Shown: positions 26,298 through 36,000, counted from the stretch's first letter. The stretch is 64,000 nt of DNA from Candidatus Accumulibacter affinis (GCA_016713625.1 JADJOT010000007.1:195186-259185), one strand, 5' to 3'. Made by a program: numbers and translations. The notes: generated by a model from the letters alone, not told the origin.

Positions 26298-29200
26298 TCA
26301 GAGAAGCCGTATGTGACCTCCGCCGATCGCGACCTTGCCCTGTCGCGCAAGCACCTCCAATTCCGCCTCAAGTCCCTCACGCACTTTGCGTCCGAGTCGC
26401 TGAGATCCTCTTGCTCTCGCCAGATCACGCAGAAACGGGTCCAGGAGAGCGGTGCCGTTGAGCCCACGCAGTAAAGTCTCTACCTGAGCAAAACTCAGGT
26501 CTGGCGGTAGGGGCGCCAAGTCATCAAGCTCTGGAGCCGGTTGCTCTTCCAGTATCGATTCGGATGGCACCTGAAGGGCATCAACCTGCGCTTCATCCGC
26601 TTGGAGTCCGTCCCGCATCAAGGCATCCAGCTCGTGAATCAGCGTCATCTCCGTGCCCTCCGTGGCCTGAACGTCGGCATCCACCTCCGGGGGAATCTCC
26701 AACTCAACCAGCCGATCGAATACGGGCCGCATGGCAGCGTCGCCATTGCGGTAGAAAGCGCTGCCGCGGATACGCACGAACTGCCATCCAAGCCGTTCGA
26801 GGACAGCCTGCCGTGCCATGTCTTCGGCAAGCTTCTCCATGGGGTGATAGCGATCTCCATCACATTCGATGGCCAGCCGCTTTCCTGCGCCTTCAACGAC
26901 CATGTCGATGCGGTAGTAGCCGACCGGCCACTGCGACCTGACCCGAAAACCCGCGTTCGTCAGGCGCTTCAGTACATCCCTCTCGAACGGCGACTCGGCA
27001 TTGCCGACTTCCTGCTCGTTCGCCCGCAGGTAGGCCAGCGGGTCCCGGACGTGTTGCAACAGCTTGAGCCGGATGTCGTTCGGTCTGAGCTGGTGATCCG
27101 GATCGAAGGAGTGAATTACCCACAATTGATCGCGCGCCCGGCTGGCGGCGACGTTGTAGCGCTTCTTGATCAGTTCGAAAGCGCCTTCACCGGTCGTGCG
27201 GAGCATTCCTTCGCTGGGCGGACTGTCGACCATCGACAGAAAAATGATGTCCCGCTCGTCGCCCTGGAACTCCCCAGATATCCCTGCCTGGATGCGGCGA
27301 TTCGCGATCTCGACGCCGGGAATCTCCTTGTGCAACAGCGACTGGATGAGCAAGGCCTGTGCCTCGCCAAGCATCGAGATCACGCCAATTGTCTTGCCAG
27401 CGTAGGTCGGATGCCGAAGCATGGCCTTGATCGTGTCGATAATCCGTCGCGCCTCGATCTTGTTGGTGTCGCCTTCGCGGATACCATCGACGTGGCACGC
27501 CACGCACGCCGGTTTGATGTTGGTCGAGTTCGACTCGCGCAAGGGACGGATCGTGCCTTCATACGAAAGCTGGTTGCTGAAGGCGATGATTTCCGGTACG
27601 CAGCGGAAATGCTCGACGAGGCGGATCGCATCGCCGAATGACTGCCGGCCGATGTCGTAGATCGACGACAGGTGGTCAAACAGATGCCCGTTGGGGATGT
27701 CCTGGAGCATGGCCCGGCGAAGGTTGTCCAGAATCGCCTGCCCTTGGCCGACACCCAACGGCGTCACCTGCTCGTGGTCGCCAACCACGATCACCTGTTT
27801 GCCGAGGTACAGCGGGATCAGCGCATTGAGATCCGCCTGGCTCGCTTCATCCACGATCACGACGTCGAAGCGCGTGGAACGTGCATCAAAGCTCTCGGCC
27901 ATGATCGAAATTGGCATGATCCAGACCGGCACCGCTTCGGCACACTGCTTCATCGACTTCCGCGCTTCCGAGAGCAGATCCTGGCGTCTATTCAACTGGC
28001 GCGTCGAAACGAGTCGTCTGGTCGTATCCAGCCAGCCCACCAATGCCTGACGGATCGATTGATTGCCCTGCAGCCGCTCGAGCTGCCTGCCCCACGCCCT
28101 GGCGTCGATAAGCTCCTGGGTGACCTGGAGAAGTCGCTCGCGCTGATGGTCGATCCGCCGCTGCAACTCGTGGGCGTCCAACCGATCGCGCTCGACCAGT
28201 GTGTCGTGCAGCTGTCGCCACGTCCACGCCATCACGATATCGCCAGGAATCGTCCCTGCGTCGTGTGGCGGCACCCGCTGGGTGATCAGCTCCGCCCAGC
28301 CGGCGGCGACAAGTCGCAGCCTTCCAGCCAGCGCGTCACGTTCCACGACCAGCGGCTTGACCGCGTGCAAGCGTCGAGCGTAGTCCAATGCCGTGGCGTA
28401 AGCCTGCGGACTGCGCAAGCGAACCGCGTCAATCATGCGGCCGAGGCAACCCCGGTTCGCCGCCGTCGGATCAACCTGGGTCGCCAGGTTCGCGAGGCGC
28501 TTGAAGCCAAGCTCGCACTCGCGCAGCTTGCGTCGACCCGCTTCGGCCACCAGCGTCGCAGGCAAAAGCGACGAAACGAGGTGCTCGATTACAAGATATT
28601 CGGAAATCGCACTGGCCTCTCGCGGAATCCGCGCCAGCAGCTCGTCCAGCTTCAGCCCTTCGGACTTCAACCGGGTAGTGAGGGGCAACCAGAACGCACC
28701 ATGCCAGTCAAGGCAGCGACGGATCTCGGAAACCAGGGCGCGACAGGCAAGCTCCGGCGCCTGCCCAAGGCGGTTGAAAGCCTGCTGGAGATGCTCGCCG
28801 ATCATCGCATTCCAGGGCATTTCGAGGCTAAGACGAGAGACCTCGAGTTCGGCCAGGCGCGCCAGTGCCGCAAAATGTTCAGGGTGGCTGGGTTGCCCGG
28901 CCGTGACCCGTGCGGTCTTGATGAACAGCCGCCATTCCGAGCGGGTGGCGAGCTGCAGAAACCCCAGCTTGCCCCCGGCGTCGATGTGCTCGCCGATCTG
29001 GATGGCAATCTCGAGTTGCTTCGCGACAGGCAGTACCGGCGAAAGTTGCGGGCGTTGATCAAGCACCAAGGAGTAGCTGGAATTGGCCTCCACCGCCCGA
29101 TCAATGTGGGCGATCAACCGTTCCCAGACTTCCCGTTCGCCGCCACCGTGAATTCCCGCAGTGATCGCGTACGGACGCCACGCCTGGCGGCGCAAGCCAT

Positions 29201-31082
29201 CGGAGAACTCGGCAAGCAGCTCGCTCGCCAGACTCTCCAGGACCTCGCTACCACCATCCGACCGCAGCCAGCGATCGACACCAAAGGTCAGATCCTGGGT
29301 CAGTAGGTGCTGATACTCCGACGCCATCACCTCGAACTGCCGCACGGAAGGAAGGGCTGCAAGTGTGGGCAAGGGAAGGCGCGCATCCTGCTCCTCCCCG
29401 GCAGTGAAGGTCGTGCCGAGCACATACAGTCGGGCCAGATCCTGCGCGGAAAAACTCAGATCGGCACCCAGTCTGACCGGCTGAGGAATCCAGCCATGCG
29501 CTTCGTGATGCTGCGCAACGAATCGGGCACCCTCGGAGGGCGTGAAATGCCGATCACCGACGACGATTTCGCGATACTCGTTTTCGAGCGCCTCGCGCAG
29601 TTGCCTGGTCGCCAGCCTTGTCTGGCTCAGCAACTCCTGCCGTTCAATCTCGCATCGCCCGGCCTTGTGAAGCAGGCCCTCGGCACTATCGCCGGTCAGA
29701 CGTTCGGTGATCGAACCGATCGCCGACTCCAGGTGTTTGCGGGCATCCTGGTCGCTGCCGAGAACGGAGACGGCCAAGGGTCGAAGGATCTCGGGAATCT
29801 TGTCGCGCACGACACGCAGGGCCTTGGCGGTTTGCGCGGTGACCAGGATGGATTTGCCCTGCGCCAGCAGATGGCCGATCAGGTTGCCAATCGTGTGCGT
29901 CTTGCCGGTGCCGGGCGGCCCCTGGACAAGCACCGAGCCACTGTGTTCCAGCCGGCGGATGATCTGCAGTTGCTCGTTGTTGGCTTCTTTGGCGAGCAGG
30001 ATGTCGTCGTCGTTGAACCCGGCAGCAAGGCCGTTCGCACCGTTGAAGCCGTTGCCGAGGCCGGCGGCTTCCCATTCGTCCATTGTGCCGGTGATCTGCG
30101 CCAGAGCTGGCGGGAAGACTTCCCGAGCTTCGATGTCGTCGATGATGGCGTCGACGGCATTGGCGATGCCGGCGACCCGCTTGCGCAGAACCAGTACCGG
30201 GTCGCGGTAGAGCCGTGGCGTGGTGCTTGCACCATCGCCAGGCGGCGCGTCGAGGAATACCCCATCGACTGGCGAAACAGTCTGGATAAAGGCTTGCAGG
30301 AAGGCGTCGGTATCTTGCCAGCCGAAGGGATGACAGCCCCTGGCTTCGAGTTCGGCCTTCCGGCTGGCGATGGCGGTCGGAGCGACATGCTGCAGGTCGA
30401 CGAACAGGCTGCCATAGATCTCGGGTTCACGATCGGTCTCGTGGATCGTGAATTCGGGGACGGCGGGATCGAAGCGAAGCTCGACGCGCTTGAGCAGAAC
30501 CGGGTGGTTGATGGTGACTACACCGTCAACCCCGGAAGTGGCTTGCCAGAGAAAGTGGCCGTCGGCAGCGAGCAGTTCCAGTTCTTCGCCGTCCTTCTCG
30601 ATAAGCGAGTAGATATCGTAAAAGACCTGGAAAAAAGTCATCGCCTTGCGTGCGGCGAGCTCAGGTTCGGCCCATGTATTGCGGTGTGCAGACCAGGCGG
30701 CAAAGTCAAGACGTCGTTCGCGGTCGTCGTCGAAGCGAACCGTGACGGTCTGGCCTTCCTCGTCGGTGAGGTTTTGACTCCCTGCGACGGTGGCCGCTTG
30801 CGCGGGGTCATCCCAGTTCGGTAACAGCCAGGCGGCAATTGATGCAGGAGGTGCGGGACTGCGCGTGAGATCCGGGCGTTTCACGCGCAGCAGGGTATCA
30901 GGGACTTCCGAAGTGGCTTCGGTCGGCACCGGGCGGAAGATCTGCATGGCCGGATGATTCGGCAAATCTGCCAGCCGGACCACCCTTGGCTGTTCCGCGA
31001 GAACTCGAACAGGGCGGAAGCGAAGCTCGTTCGCGGCCTTCAGGAACTGGTAGAGCTGCAGGACTTTGCTCTTGACGCTCAC
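26298..31082 (-). CDS. Giant SF1 helicase with C-terminal PD-(D/E)xK nuclease domain
   Basis: This 1,594-residue protein has an N-terminal region of unknown fold (~1-340), then an Upf1-like SF1 helicase split by a long helical insert. Walker A is VQGPPGTGKTHTIGN (~385-400), Walker B DEASQADLN (~1077) and motif III VVGDHEQVTP. Motif VI is in YNVAASRARDQLWVI. A Vsr/MTES_1575-type nuclease follows (~1355-1450), with IDMVVEG and LAIECDGDRYHP as the D...ExD core, and then a winged tail. The GTG start at 31082 is chosen because GGGAGAG lies six bases upstream and homologues begin SVKSKVLQLYQFL. The GTGA overlaps the stop of the small upstream gene. The domain plan recalls Hhe- and Mokosh-type anti-phage helicases. 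Confidence 0.88.
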   Translation of the reverse strand: MSVKSKVLQLYQFLKAANELRFRPVRVLAEQPRVVRLADLPNHPAMQIFRPVPTEATSEVPDTLLRVKRPDLTRSPAPPASIAAWLLPNWDDPAQAATVAGSQNLTDEEGQTVTVRFDDDRERRLDFAAWSAHRNTWAEPELAARKAMTFFQVFYDIYSLIEKDGEELELLAADGHFLWQATSGVDGVVTINHPVLLKRVELRFDPAVPEFTIHETDREPEIYGSLFVDLQHVAPTAIASRKAELEARGCHPFGWQDTDAFLQAFIQTVSPVDGVFLDAPPGDGASTTPRLYRDPVLVLRKRVAGIANAVDAIIDDIEAREVFPPALAQITGTMDEWEAAGLGNGFNGANGLAAGFNDDDILLAKEANNEQLQIIRRLEHSGSVLVQGPPGTGKTHTIGNLIGHLLAQGKSILVTAQTAKALRVVRDKIPEILRPLAVSVLGSDQDARKHLESAIGSITERLTGDSAEGLLHKAGRCEIERQELLSQTRLATRQLREALENEYREIVVGDRHFTPSEGARFVAQHHEAHGWIPQPVRLGADLSFSAQDLARLYVLGTTFTAGEEQDARLPLPTLAALPSVRQFEVMASEYQHLLTQDLTFGVDRWLRSDGGSEVLESLASELLAEFSDGLRRQAWRPYAITAGIHGGGEREVWERLIAHIDRAVEANSSYSLVLDQRPQLSPVLPVAKQLEIAIQIGEHIDAGGKLGFLQLATRSEWRLFIKTARVTAGQPSHPEHFAALARLAELEVSRLSLEMPWNAMIGEHLQQAFNRLGQAPELACRALVSEIRRCLDWHGAFWLPLTTRLKSEGLKLDELLARIPREASAISEYLVIEHLVSSLLPATLVAEAGRRKLRECELGFKRLANLATQVDPTAANRGCLGRMIDAVRLRSPQAYATALDYARRLHAVKPLVVERDALAGRLRLVAAGWAELITQRVPPHDAGTIPGDIVMAWTWRQLHDTLVERDRLDAHELQRRIDHQRERLLQVTQELIDARAWGRQLERLQGNQSIRQALVGWLDTTRRLVSTRQLNRRQDLLSEARKSMKQCAEAVPVWIMPISIMAESFDARSTRFDVVIVDEASQADLNALIPLYLGKQVIVVGDHEQVTPLGVGQGQAILDNLRRAMLQDIPNGHLFDHLSSIYDIGRQSFGDAIRLVEHFRCVPEIIAFSNQLSYEGTIRPLRESNSTNIKPACVACHVDGIREGDTNKIEARRIIDTIKAMLRHPTYAGKTIGVISMLGEAQALLIQSLLHKEIPGVEIANRRIQAGISGEFQGDERDIIFLSMVDSPPSEGMLRTTGEGAFELIKKRYNVAASRARDQLWVIHSFDPDHQLRPNDIRLKLLQHVRDPLAYLRANEQEVGNAESPFERDVLKRLTNAGFRVRSQWPVGYYRIDMVVEGAGKRLAIECDGDRYHPMEKLAEDMARQAVLERLGWQFVRIRGSAFYRNGDAAMRPVFDRLVELEIPPEVDADVQATEGTEMTLIHELDALMRDGLQADEAQVDALQVPSESILEEQPAPELDDLAPLPPDLSFAQVETLLRGLNGTALLDPFLRDLARARGSQRLGRKVREGLEAELEVLARQGKVAIGGGHIRLL

Positions 31083-31306
31083 GGCAAACTCTCCCGTGAC
31101 TTGGTTCGCGGTTGGCCGCAGCGCATCCGGTTGGTCGATACGACGCATTCATTCGGAGCATGCCCGCGCAGGACATTGAGCGGCTGTGGCGATTGGCGAG
31201 TGTGAATCTCGTGCTTCCCACGAAGTTCGCTGAGATCGGAGAGATACCATAGCGCAACCAGAGGGATGCTGACGACATGCGTAACGAACATCCTGATAGT
31301 TTTCAT
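31079..31306 (-). CDS. Small membrane protein linking two genes of the defence operon
   Basis: This 75-residue product has one hydrophobic helix near the N-terminus (TIRMFVTHVVSIPLVALWYLSDL) and a basic, polar tail. Its ATG overlaps the stop of the preceding gene (ATGA), GAGGAGC lies 8 bases upstream, and its own TGA overlaps the helicase GTG (GTGA). That double overlap is the main support for a real, translated gene. No family is recognised. It could anchor the complex, or simply couple translation of its neighbours. Confidence 0.55.
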   Translation of the reverse strand: MKTIRMFVTHVVSIPLVALWYLSDLSELRGKHEIHTRQSPQPLNVLRGHAPNECVVSTNRMRCGQPRTKSRESLP

Positions 31307-32325
31307 CGCCTGCTCCTCGGTATCTCTTCAGGACCACAGACCACCTCGACCCCCTTGCCCTCCGCATACTGTTTCCAACGCTCCCAGTAGATGCCCTGTG
31401 GCATCGGAGTAAGATCGTCCTTGGCGCAATGTCCGTCGTCGCGCTCATAGTTATCAAGCCCATAAGGCACAGTCACTCCGCCGACGTTGGTCAAGACGAA
31501 ACGGTTGTGCAGAGGATCGCCGCGAGTTGCATTCTTCAGGACAGAAAAATTGACGGATAACCCATTGGGAATGAGCGCCGCTAGATGGCAGCGAGCCTGA
31601 CGCATGATCTCGACAGCAACCTTGCCTTCTTCTGTCCGACGTTTCTCGAGTTCCTGCTCGTTGGTCGGTTTGTCCCTTTCCCTGAAAGCCCGCTCGACAC
31701 CAGTCATTAGAGAAATGACTGGACTGGATGAAACAGCCCTCGGTGGCATCGCGGTCTGGCGCATGATTTCGGAAAAGGTTTTCTGGAATCGCTCCTTGCT
31801 AGCGTCAAAATACGGATCAACGATGAAAATCTGGCTCGCAGCCTGCAGGAGCGGCCTGAGGTTGAGGGCGATGTCTGGCGCTGATTTGGGAGTCGTCCTA
31901 ATCGTGGGCAACCACCAGTGCTTATCCCGCACGTCGTCGAGATTCCTCTCGGTGATGACGGCAGGCGGTGAGCCCTCGGCGCGTTCGCGAGCAAATATGG
32001 CGTGGAAAGGCCGTTGTGAATGCTCCTTGACGGCCTCGCTCAACCACACTGACTCCTGGGGGAGGTCGATCTTCCGCGGTACCATGCAATCGGTCAGAAT
32101 CTGCAAGAAGGCATCGAGTACCGGTTGAGTGTTCGTCACGTCCGGATGCCCGTAATCGTAGTCGTAACGAGCCAGGAAATCGGCATATACCAGCCCCTTC
32201 CAATCCTTGGGAAAGTCCGAAACTAGCCGCCGATAGTCCAGGCCGAACTGACCCACACAACGGCCGATGTTCGCTAGTGCCCAATCGACGACGAGGGCTG
32301 GTTCCAGCGCGTATTCGTAGATCAT
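31303..32325 (-). CDS. PLD-like protein with a degenerate HKD motif
   Basis: This 340-residue protein is of uncertain family. Residues ~165-205 (SQIFIVDPYFDASKERFQKTFSEIM) and ~270-290 (LHNRFVLTNVGGVTVPYG) match the strand and HKD region of phospholipase D-like nucleases. The motif reads H-x-R-x4-N instead of H-x-K-x4-D, and only one such motif is seen. It may therefore be an RNA/DNA-binding or inactive nuclease subunit. PLD-like partners of helicases occur in DISARM and Mokosh systems. It overlaps both neighbours by 4 bases and is probably an obligate partner of the ATPase and helicase. Confidence 0.55.
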   Translation of the reverse strand: MIYEYALEPALVVDWALANIGRCVGQFGLDYRRLVSDFPKDWKGLVYADFLARYDYDYGHPDVTNTQPVLDAFLQILTDCMVPRKIDLPQESVWLSEAVKEHSQRPFHAIFARERAEGSPPAVITERNLDDVRDKHWWLPTIRTTPKSAPDIALNLRPLLQAASQIFIVDPYFDASKERFQKTFSEIMRQTAMPPRAVSSSPVISLMTGVERAFRERDKPTNEQELEKRRTEEGKVAVEIMRQARCHLAALIPNGLSVNFSVLKNATRGDPLHNRFVLTNVGGVTVPYGLDNYERDDGHCAKDDLTPMPQGIYWERWKQYAEGKGVEVVCGPEEIPRSRR

Positions 32326-34070
32326 TCCACACTCCGCGTCTTGGACTCCACGCGCTCTCGAATCTCCTTGGGCAACGCCTCATGCATTCTCTCGGGGAAA
32401 AACCCCCGTGGCCAGCGACTTACGAACTTGCCACTCTGGTCAATTTCAATGGAAAGGATCTCTACCTGTTCGGCACCCGATCGTTCGACGTAGAGCACGC
32501 TGATGTCGTCACTTGAAAAATCGGGAAGGTCTGAGGGCAAGGGGCTCTCCGCTTTTTCGCGAATCCGGCGCAAGAGACGAAGCATCAGGTGTTCGCTATG
32601 TGTTTCGATGAGAAAGCTCATCCCTCGCTTTGCGACACCTTCGATGAACAGATCGCCGAGGGCCACCTGCATTGCAGGATGGATATGTAGCTCCGGCTGC
32701 TCGATGGCCACGACGCTCCCACCAGGCACCACCGCGCCAACGATGATCGGCAACACCTGCGAGATGCCGACGCCAACATCGGAAGGGTCGAGTCTTAGGC
32801 CGGATCGCGTTTCGACGAGCTTGATTTCCGTGCTCTTCGGAGCCTCCTTGAGCAGGTCGAGAAGTTGCGCCCTGTCGATGTCCCCCTCGACGACATTTCG
32901 AAAAGCGTCGGCATCCACGTGAGCCAGATGCGTTCTCGCCAGTTGATATCCGGAGTTCAGGCGATCCTTGCCGGCAAGCCACTGACTAACCTGCTCGATC
33001 AAATCAGTCGAGCTGCCTTCGTCTTCCAGCGCGTTCCACGCGGCGAGTCCCTCGGACCAGTCGTTCAGTTCGTCTGATGGAATCCCTTTTCGCGGCGGAC
33101 GGGCTCGCAACGGGCCGATGTAGCGCAAACCTTGCAACCAGTCCTGCACTAGCTTTCCCGGCCCGAAAATCAGGCGGGCGAGAAATTCCGTACCCTCCCA
33201 AGCCCGCATTTTCGCAACCTCAATGTAATCCGAGTCGAACCCCTTGTAACTGCCCAAACTCTGTTCCCGGTCGGAGTCGGCTTCCGGAAGGTTCAGAGTT
33301 TCCCTGACGGAAAGATCGGGTATTGGATCTTGGTCCTTGCGAAGCCAGTTCTTCTTGAGGCCGAGAAGGCCCGAACTCTTTTTATAAAACCGCGGCAGGA
33401 TGTCAGGCAGGCTTGACACCGGTTCGTTTTGCTCCTCGGGAGTGCACGCTCTTTCTTCCGCGAGGTCCCACGACCTGCACCGCCGCTCTTCGTCAGTGGG
33501 TGGGCGACTAACTGCGGGATTGCACCAGTCGAACTTTGCAACCTTGAGCTTCTCACTTTCCCGTTCAATGCGGATCAAGTCCAAACCATTTAAACCGACG
33601 GTATAGGCGAAGGCAACGGGCTTGCGCGACTCTTGGTCCCATCGCACCTCGATCTCGACTGTCGCCGACTTGATCGAATCCAGGATGTCTGACTGTGCTC
33701 GATAAAACTGTTCCACCCTGTTTTCCGCTGCCGGCGAGAGGTGCGATGGAAGATCGTACGTGGGTGCCATCGCAGGCAATTCGCCGCCAGTCAAGTCCAT
33801 GGATAAGGCGATCCGGACGGTCCGATTGAGATCCTGCCCATGCACAAAATTCCGGAACCCCCCGAGATCCAGAGCCCGCCCCGAAACCGGTGTCGTGATG
33901 GCATCCAGGTTCCGCCGCTCCAACACATCCTTCATGTACAGCAGTGCATGCAGGATGGTGCTCTTGCCCGCGCTGTTGGCGCCGAACAGCAGGGTGATCG
34001 GTTTCAGGTCCACGCGCACCCGCTTGGAGATGCCCTTGAAATTCTCAATTTCTATCGCGGTGATGCGCAT
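32322..34070 (-). CDS. AAA ATPase with C-terminal DUF3696-type domain
   Basis: This 582-residue SMC/RecF-like ATPase has Walker A GANSAGKST (residues ~30-38) directly after the ENFKGI strand. The signature-like GVGISQVLPII precedes Walker B VAIEQPELHIHP (~458), and the H-loop is in FLIETHSEHL. The end (GFFPERMHEALP) matches DUF3696 ATPases. These are OLD-like proteins without the TOPRIM nuclease domain and usually act with a separate effector. Here the effector would be the PLD-like protein or helicase-nuclease. It is the first gene of a four-gene overlapping operon; the sigma-54 promoter lies about 85 bases upstream. Confidence 0.85.
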   Translation of the reverse strand: MRITAIEIENFKGISKRVRVDLKPITLLFGANSAGKSTILHALLYMKDVLERRNLDAITTPVSGRALDLGGFRNFVHGQDLNRTVRIALSMDLTGGELPAMAPTYDLPSHLSPAAENRVEQFYRAQSDILDSIKSATVEIEVRWDQESRKPVAFAYTVGLNGLDLIRIERESEKLKVAKFDWCNPAVSRPPTDEERRCRSWDLAEERACTPEEQNEPVSSLPDILPRFYKKSSGLLGLKKNWLRKDQDPIPDLSVRETLNLPEADSDREQSLGSYKGFDSDYIEVAKMRAWEGTEFLARLIFGPGKLVQDWLQGLRYIGPLRARPPRKGIPSDELNDWSEGLAAWNALEDEGSSTDLIEQVSQWLAGKDRLNSGYQLARTHLAHVDADAFRNVVEGDIDRAQLLDLLKEAPKSTEIKLVETRSGLRLDPSDVGVGISQVLPIIVGAVVPGGSVVAIEQPELHIHPAMQVALGDLFIEGVAKRGMSFLIETHSEHLMLRLLRRIREKAESPLPSDLPDFSSDDISVLYVERSGAEQVEILSIEIDQSGKFVSRWPRGFFPERMHEALPKEIRERVESKTRSVE

Positions 34071-34155
34071 TTCGAATCCTTGTTGGCCAATGTTGAAAAC
34101 GCGGTGAAAGTACGGTCAGACTTGCCGTGTTGAAAATTCCCCACGCATCTCCCTA

Positions 34156-34171
34156 AGCAGATAGCGTGCCA
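34156..34171 (-). promoter_or_regulatory. Predicted sigma-54 promoter of the helicase/ATPase operon
   Basis: Read on the minus strand the site is TGGCACGCTATCTGCT. It matches the -24/-12 consensus TGGCAC-R-N4-TTGC-W at every defined base except one T, with correct GG-to-GC spacing. It lies between the activator gene (stop at 34192) and the AAA ATPase start (34070), leaving a leader of about 75 bases. Confidence 0.75.
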
Positions 34172-34191
34172 GCGCAAACGCCGCGTCCCTT

Positions 34192-35703
34192 TCACTTCTC
34201 CGGGTGCCCGACGCCATAGCGGTTCATCCAGTTGGTGAAGGTCTGGTAGTTGCCAAATCCCAGCAGCTTGGCGGCCTGTGTCTTGTTGTTGCGGGTATGA
34301 GCAAGCGCGCGTTCAATGTAATGGCGCGCCACCTGGGCCATCAGCGCCTCCAGCTCGACGCCGGAGTCGAGCGAGCGGTTCAGGATGTTCTGGTCACCGG
34401 GCAGGGCCCGCGGCGAGAGCAGGAGCGCATCGGTGATCGCCTCCAGGCTGATGGTTTCGTCGTCGGACCAGACGGCGGCGCGTTGCAGGGTGTTGAGCAA
34501 CTCGCGAACATTGCCCGGCCAGGGGTGCTGAAGCAGAAGGTTTCTTGCGGCAGCAGGGAGTTTCTTGTGCCCGATGCCCAGTTCGGTAGTGGCAGCGTTG
34601 ACCTGTCGCAGGAGCGCGTCGATCAACAATGAGAGGTCGCCGGTACGTTCGCGCAGTGGCGGCAGCTTGATGATCGCTACCGCCAGGCGATAGAAAAGGT
34701 CCTCGCGGAAGTTGCCTTCGGCGACCTCGCTGATCAGCGTGCGGTTGGTGGCGGCGACGACGCGGACATCGACCTTCCTGGCTTCGCTCGCACCAATCGG
34801 AGTGACTTCGCCTTCCTGCAGGGTGCGTAACAGCTTGACCTGGATCGTTTTCGGCAACTCGCCGATTTCGTCGAGAAACAGCGTGCCGCCGTCGGCGCGT
34901 TCGAAGTGGCCCTTGCGTTCGCTCACCGCTCCGGTGAAGGCGCCCCGGCGGTGACCGAAAAACTCCGACTCGACCAGTTCGGGCGGGATGGCGCCGCAAT
35001 TGACCGCGATGAAGGACCTGGCCGCGCGCGGGCTGGCCTGGTGGATGGCGCGCGCCATCAACTCCTTGCCGGTGCCACTCTCGCCTTCGATCAGGACCGG
35101 GATCGACCGCATGGCCACGCGCCTCGCCAGTGCGATGACTCGTTTCATCGCCGGACTGCGATGAATGATCGCCGCGAACTCGGCACCTTCGTCAGGCAAG
35201 CCTTGCGCGAGGGTGGCCAGGCGCTGGTCGGATTGCTGCAGCAGCTTGGGGATGAATTCGGCGGCGATGTCGAAGGGAACTTCCGCTTCCTGCACGCCGG
35301 CTTGTGGAGACGACTGGATCAGCCGCGCTGGATGAGTCGTCTTCGCCAGCAGTATCCAGACCGCAGCCATGGCGGGTGTGCCGGGGCTGAGGTGATACGT
35401 CAGGTGGGCCTTGTGGCGGGCGATGGTTTCGAGCGCCTCGACCGCGCGCTGATAGATCTCGCCGAAGTCGATCGGTGAGGACAGGGTGACCGGGCACAGC
35501 TGAATCCTGGCAGCGGTTCGCGAGCCCAGCCATCTGCTGTAGGGCTCGGACAGATCCGGCGGAAAATCACTGAGCAGGAGGACCTCGTCGTAATCGCCGG
35601 CCTGCACGCCTTGCGCCAGCGGCCCGACACCAGCTTCCGGCTCGCCCGCCGCCGCCCTGAGATCGGTTCGGCCTAGCCAGGAGACGAGGAAAGCCTGTGA
35701 CAT
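34192..35703 (-). CDS. Sigma-54-dependent activator with CARF-like (RtcR-type) sensor domain
   Basis: This 503-residue bacterial enhancer-binding protein has three parts. The N-terminal ~155 residues show a CARF-like core: YDEVLLLSDFPP as first strand/loop and YHLSPGTPAMAAVW as the ligand-loop motif, as in RtcR. The AAA+ domain has GESGTGKE (Walker A), the sigma-54-contacting GAFTGA loop and GGTLFLDEIGELP (Walker B). A Fis-like helix-turn-helix (NNKTQAAKLLGFGNYQTF) ends the protein. ATG at 35703 is preferred; a TTG nine codons earlier is also possible. RtcR senses RNA-damage products and turns on rtcBA. By analogy this protein should switch on the adjacent operon. Confidence 0.85.
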   Translation of the reverse strand: MSQAFLVSWLGRTDLRAAAGEPEAGVGPLAQGVQAGDYDEVLLLSDFPPDLSEPYSRWLGSRTAARIQLCPVTLSSPIDFGEIYQRAVEALETIARHKAHLTYHLSPGTPAMAAVWILLAKTTHPARLIQSSPQAGVQEAEVPFDIAAEFIPKLLQQSDQRLATLAQGLPDEGAEFAAIIHRSPAMKRVIALARRVAMRSIPVLIEGESGTGKELMARAIHQASPRAARSFIAVNCGAIPPELVESEFFGHRRGAFTGAVSERKGHFERADGGTLFLDEIGELPKTIQVKLLRTLQEGEVTPIGASEARKVDVRVVAATNRTLISEVAEGNFREDLFYRLAVAIIKLPPLRERTGDLSLLIDALLRQVNAATTELGIGHKKLPAAARNLLLQHPWPGNVRELLNTLQRAAVWSDDETISLEAITDALLLSPRALPGDQNILNRSLDSGVELEALMAQVARHYIERALAHTRNNKTQAAKLLGFGNYQTFTNWMNRYGVGHPEK

Positions 35704-36000
35704 GCAAGTATTCTTGTACGAGGTAAGCAATGTTATTCCCTGGCGGCCAGAACTACAAATGGACGTCTGGCGGGGAACGGTTCCCGGCTTTGCGGCAGAA
35801 AAGCGGTCCAGGGTGCTGGTTACCGTGAAAGTCGCGCCAGCGACCCACGAATCCCCCTCGCCCGCTCGCGGGGGAGGGGTCGGGGGGCGAGATGGGGAAT
35901 TCGCTCCGGTCCAGGATCCGGGCGCGGCGGGCCGCGCTCAGTTCCTGTTCGCCGGGCAGTCGGCGTCGCTCGCCGCCTGCGAGTGGTGGGCATAGGTTGG
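35704..36000. other. Intergenic stretch with GC-rich imperfect hairpin
   Basis: No gene is recognised. Bases ~35850-35905 hold C-rich and G-rich runs (CCCTCGCCCGC / GCGGGGGAGGGG) that could fold into an imperfect stem. It may be a dispersed genomic repeat, but only one copy is visible here. Confidence 0.35.

Noticed and set aside
27672..30824. Two long plus-strand frames (544 and 505 codons) across the helicase
   Set aside because: They oppose a helicase with all SF1 motifs and have no recognisable domains.
26298..31082. Assignment of the helicase to Hhe or Mokosh by name
   Set aside because: The domain plan is similar, but no DUF4011 region or fused PLD domain was recognised, and the operon partners differ.
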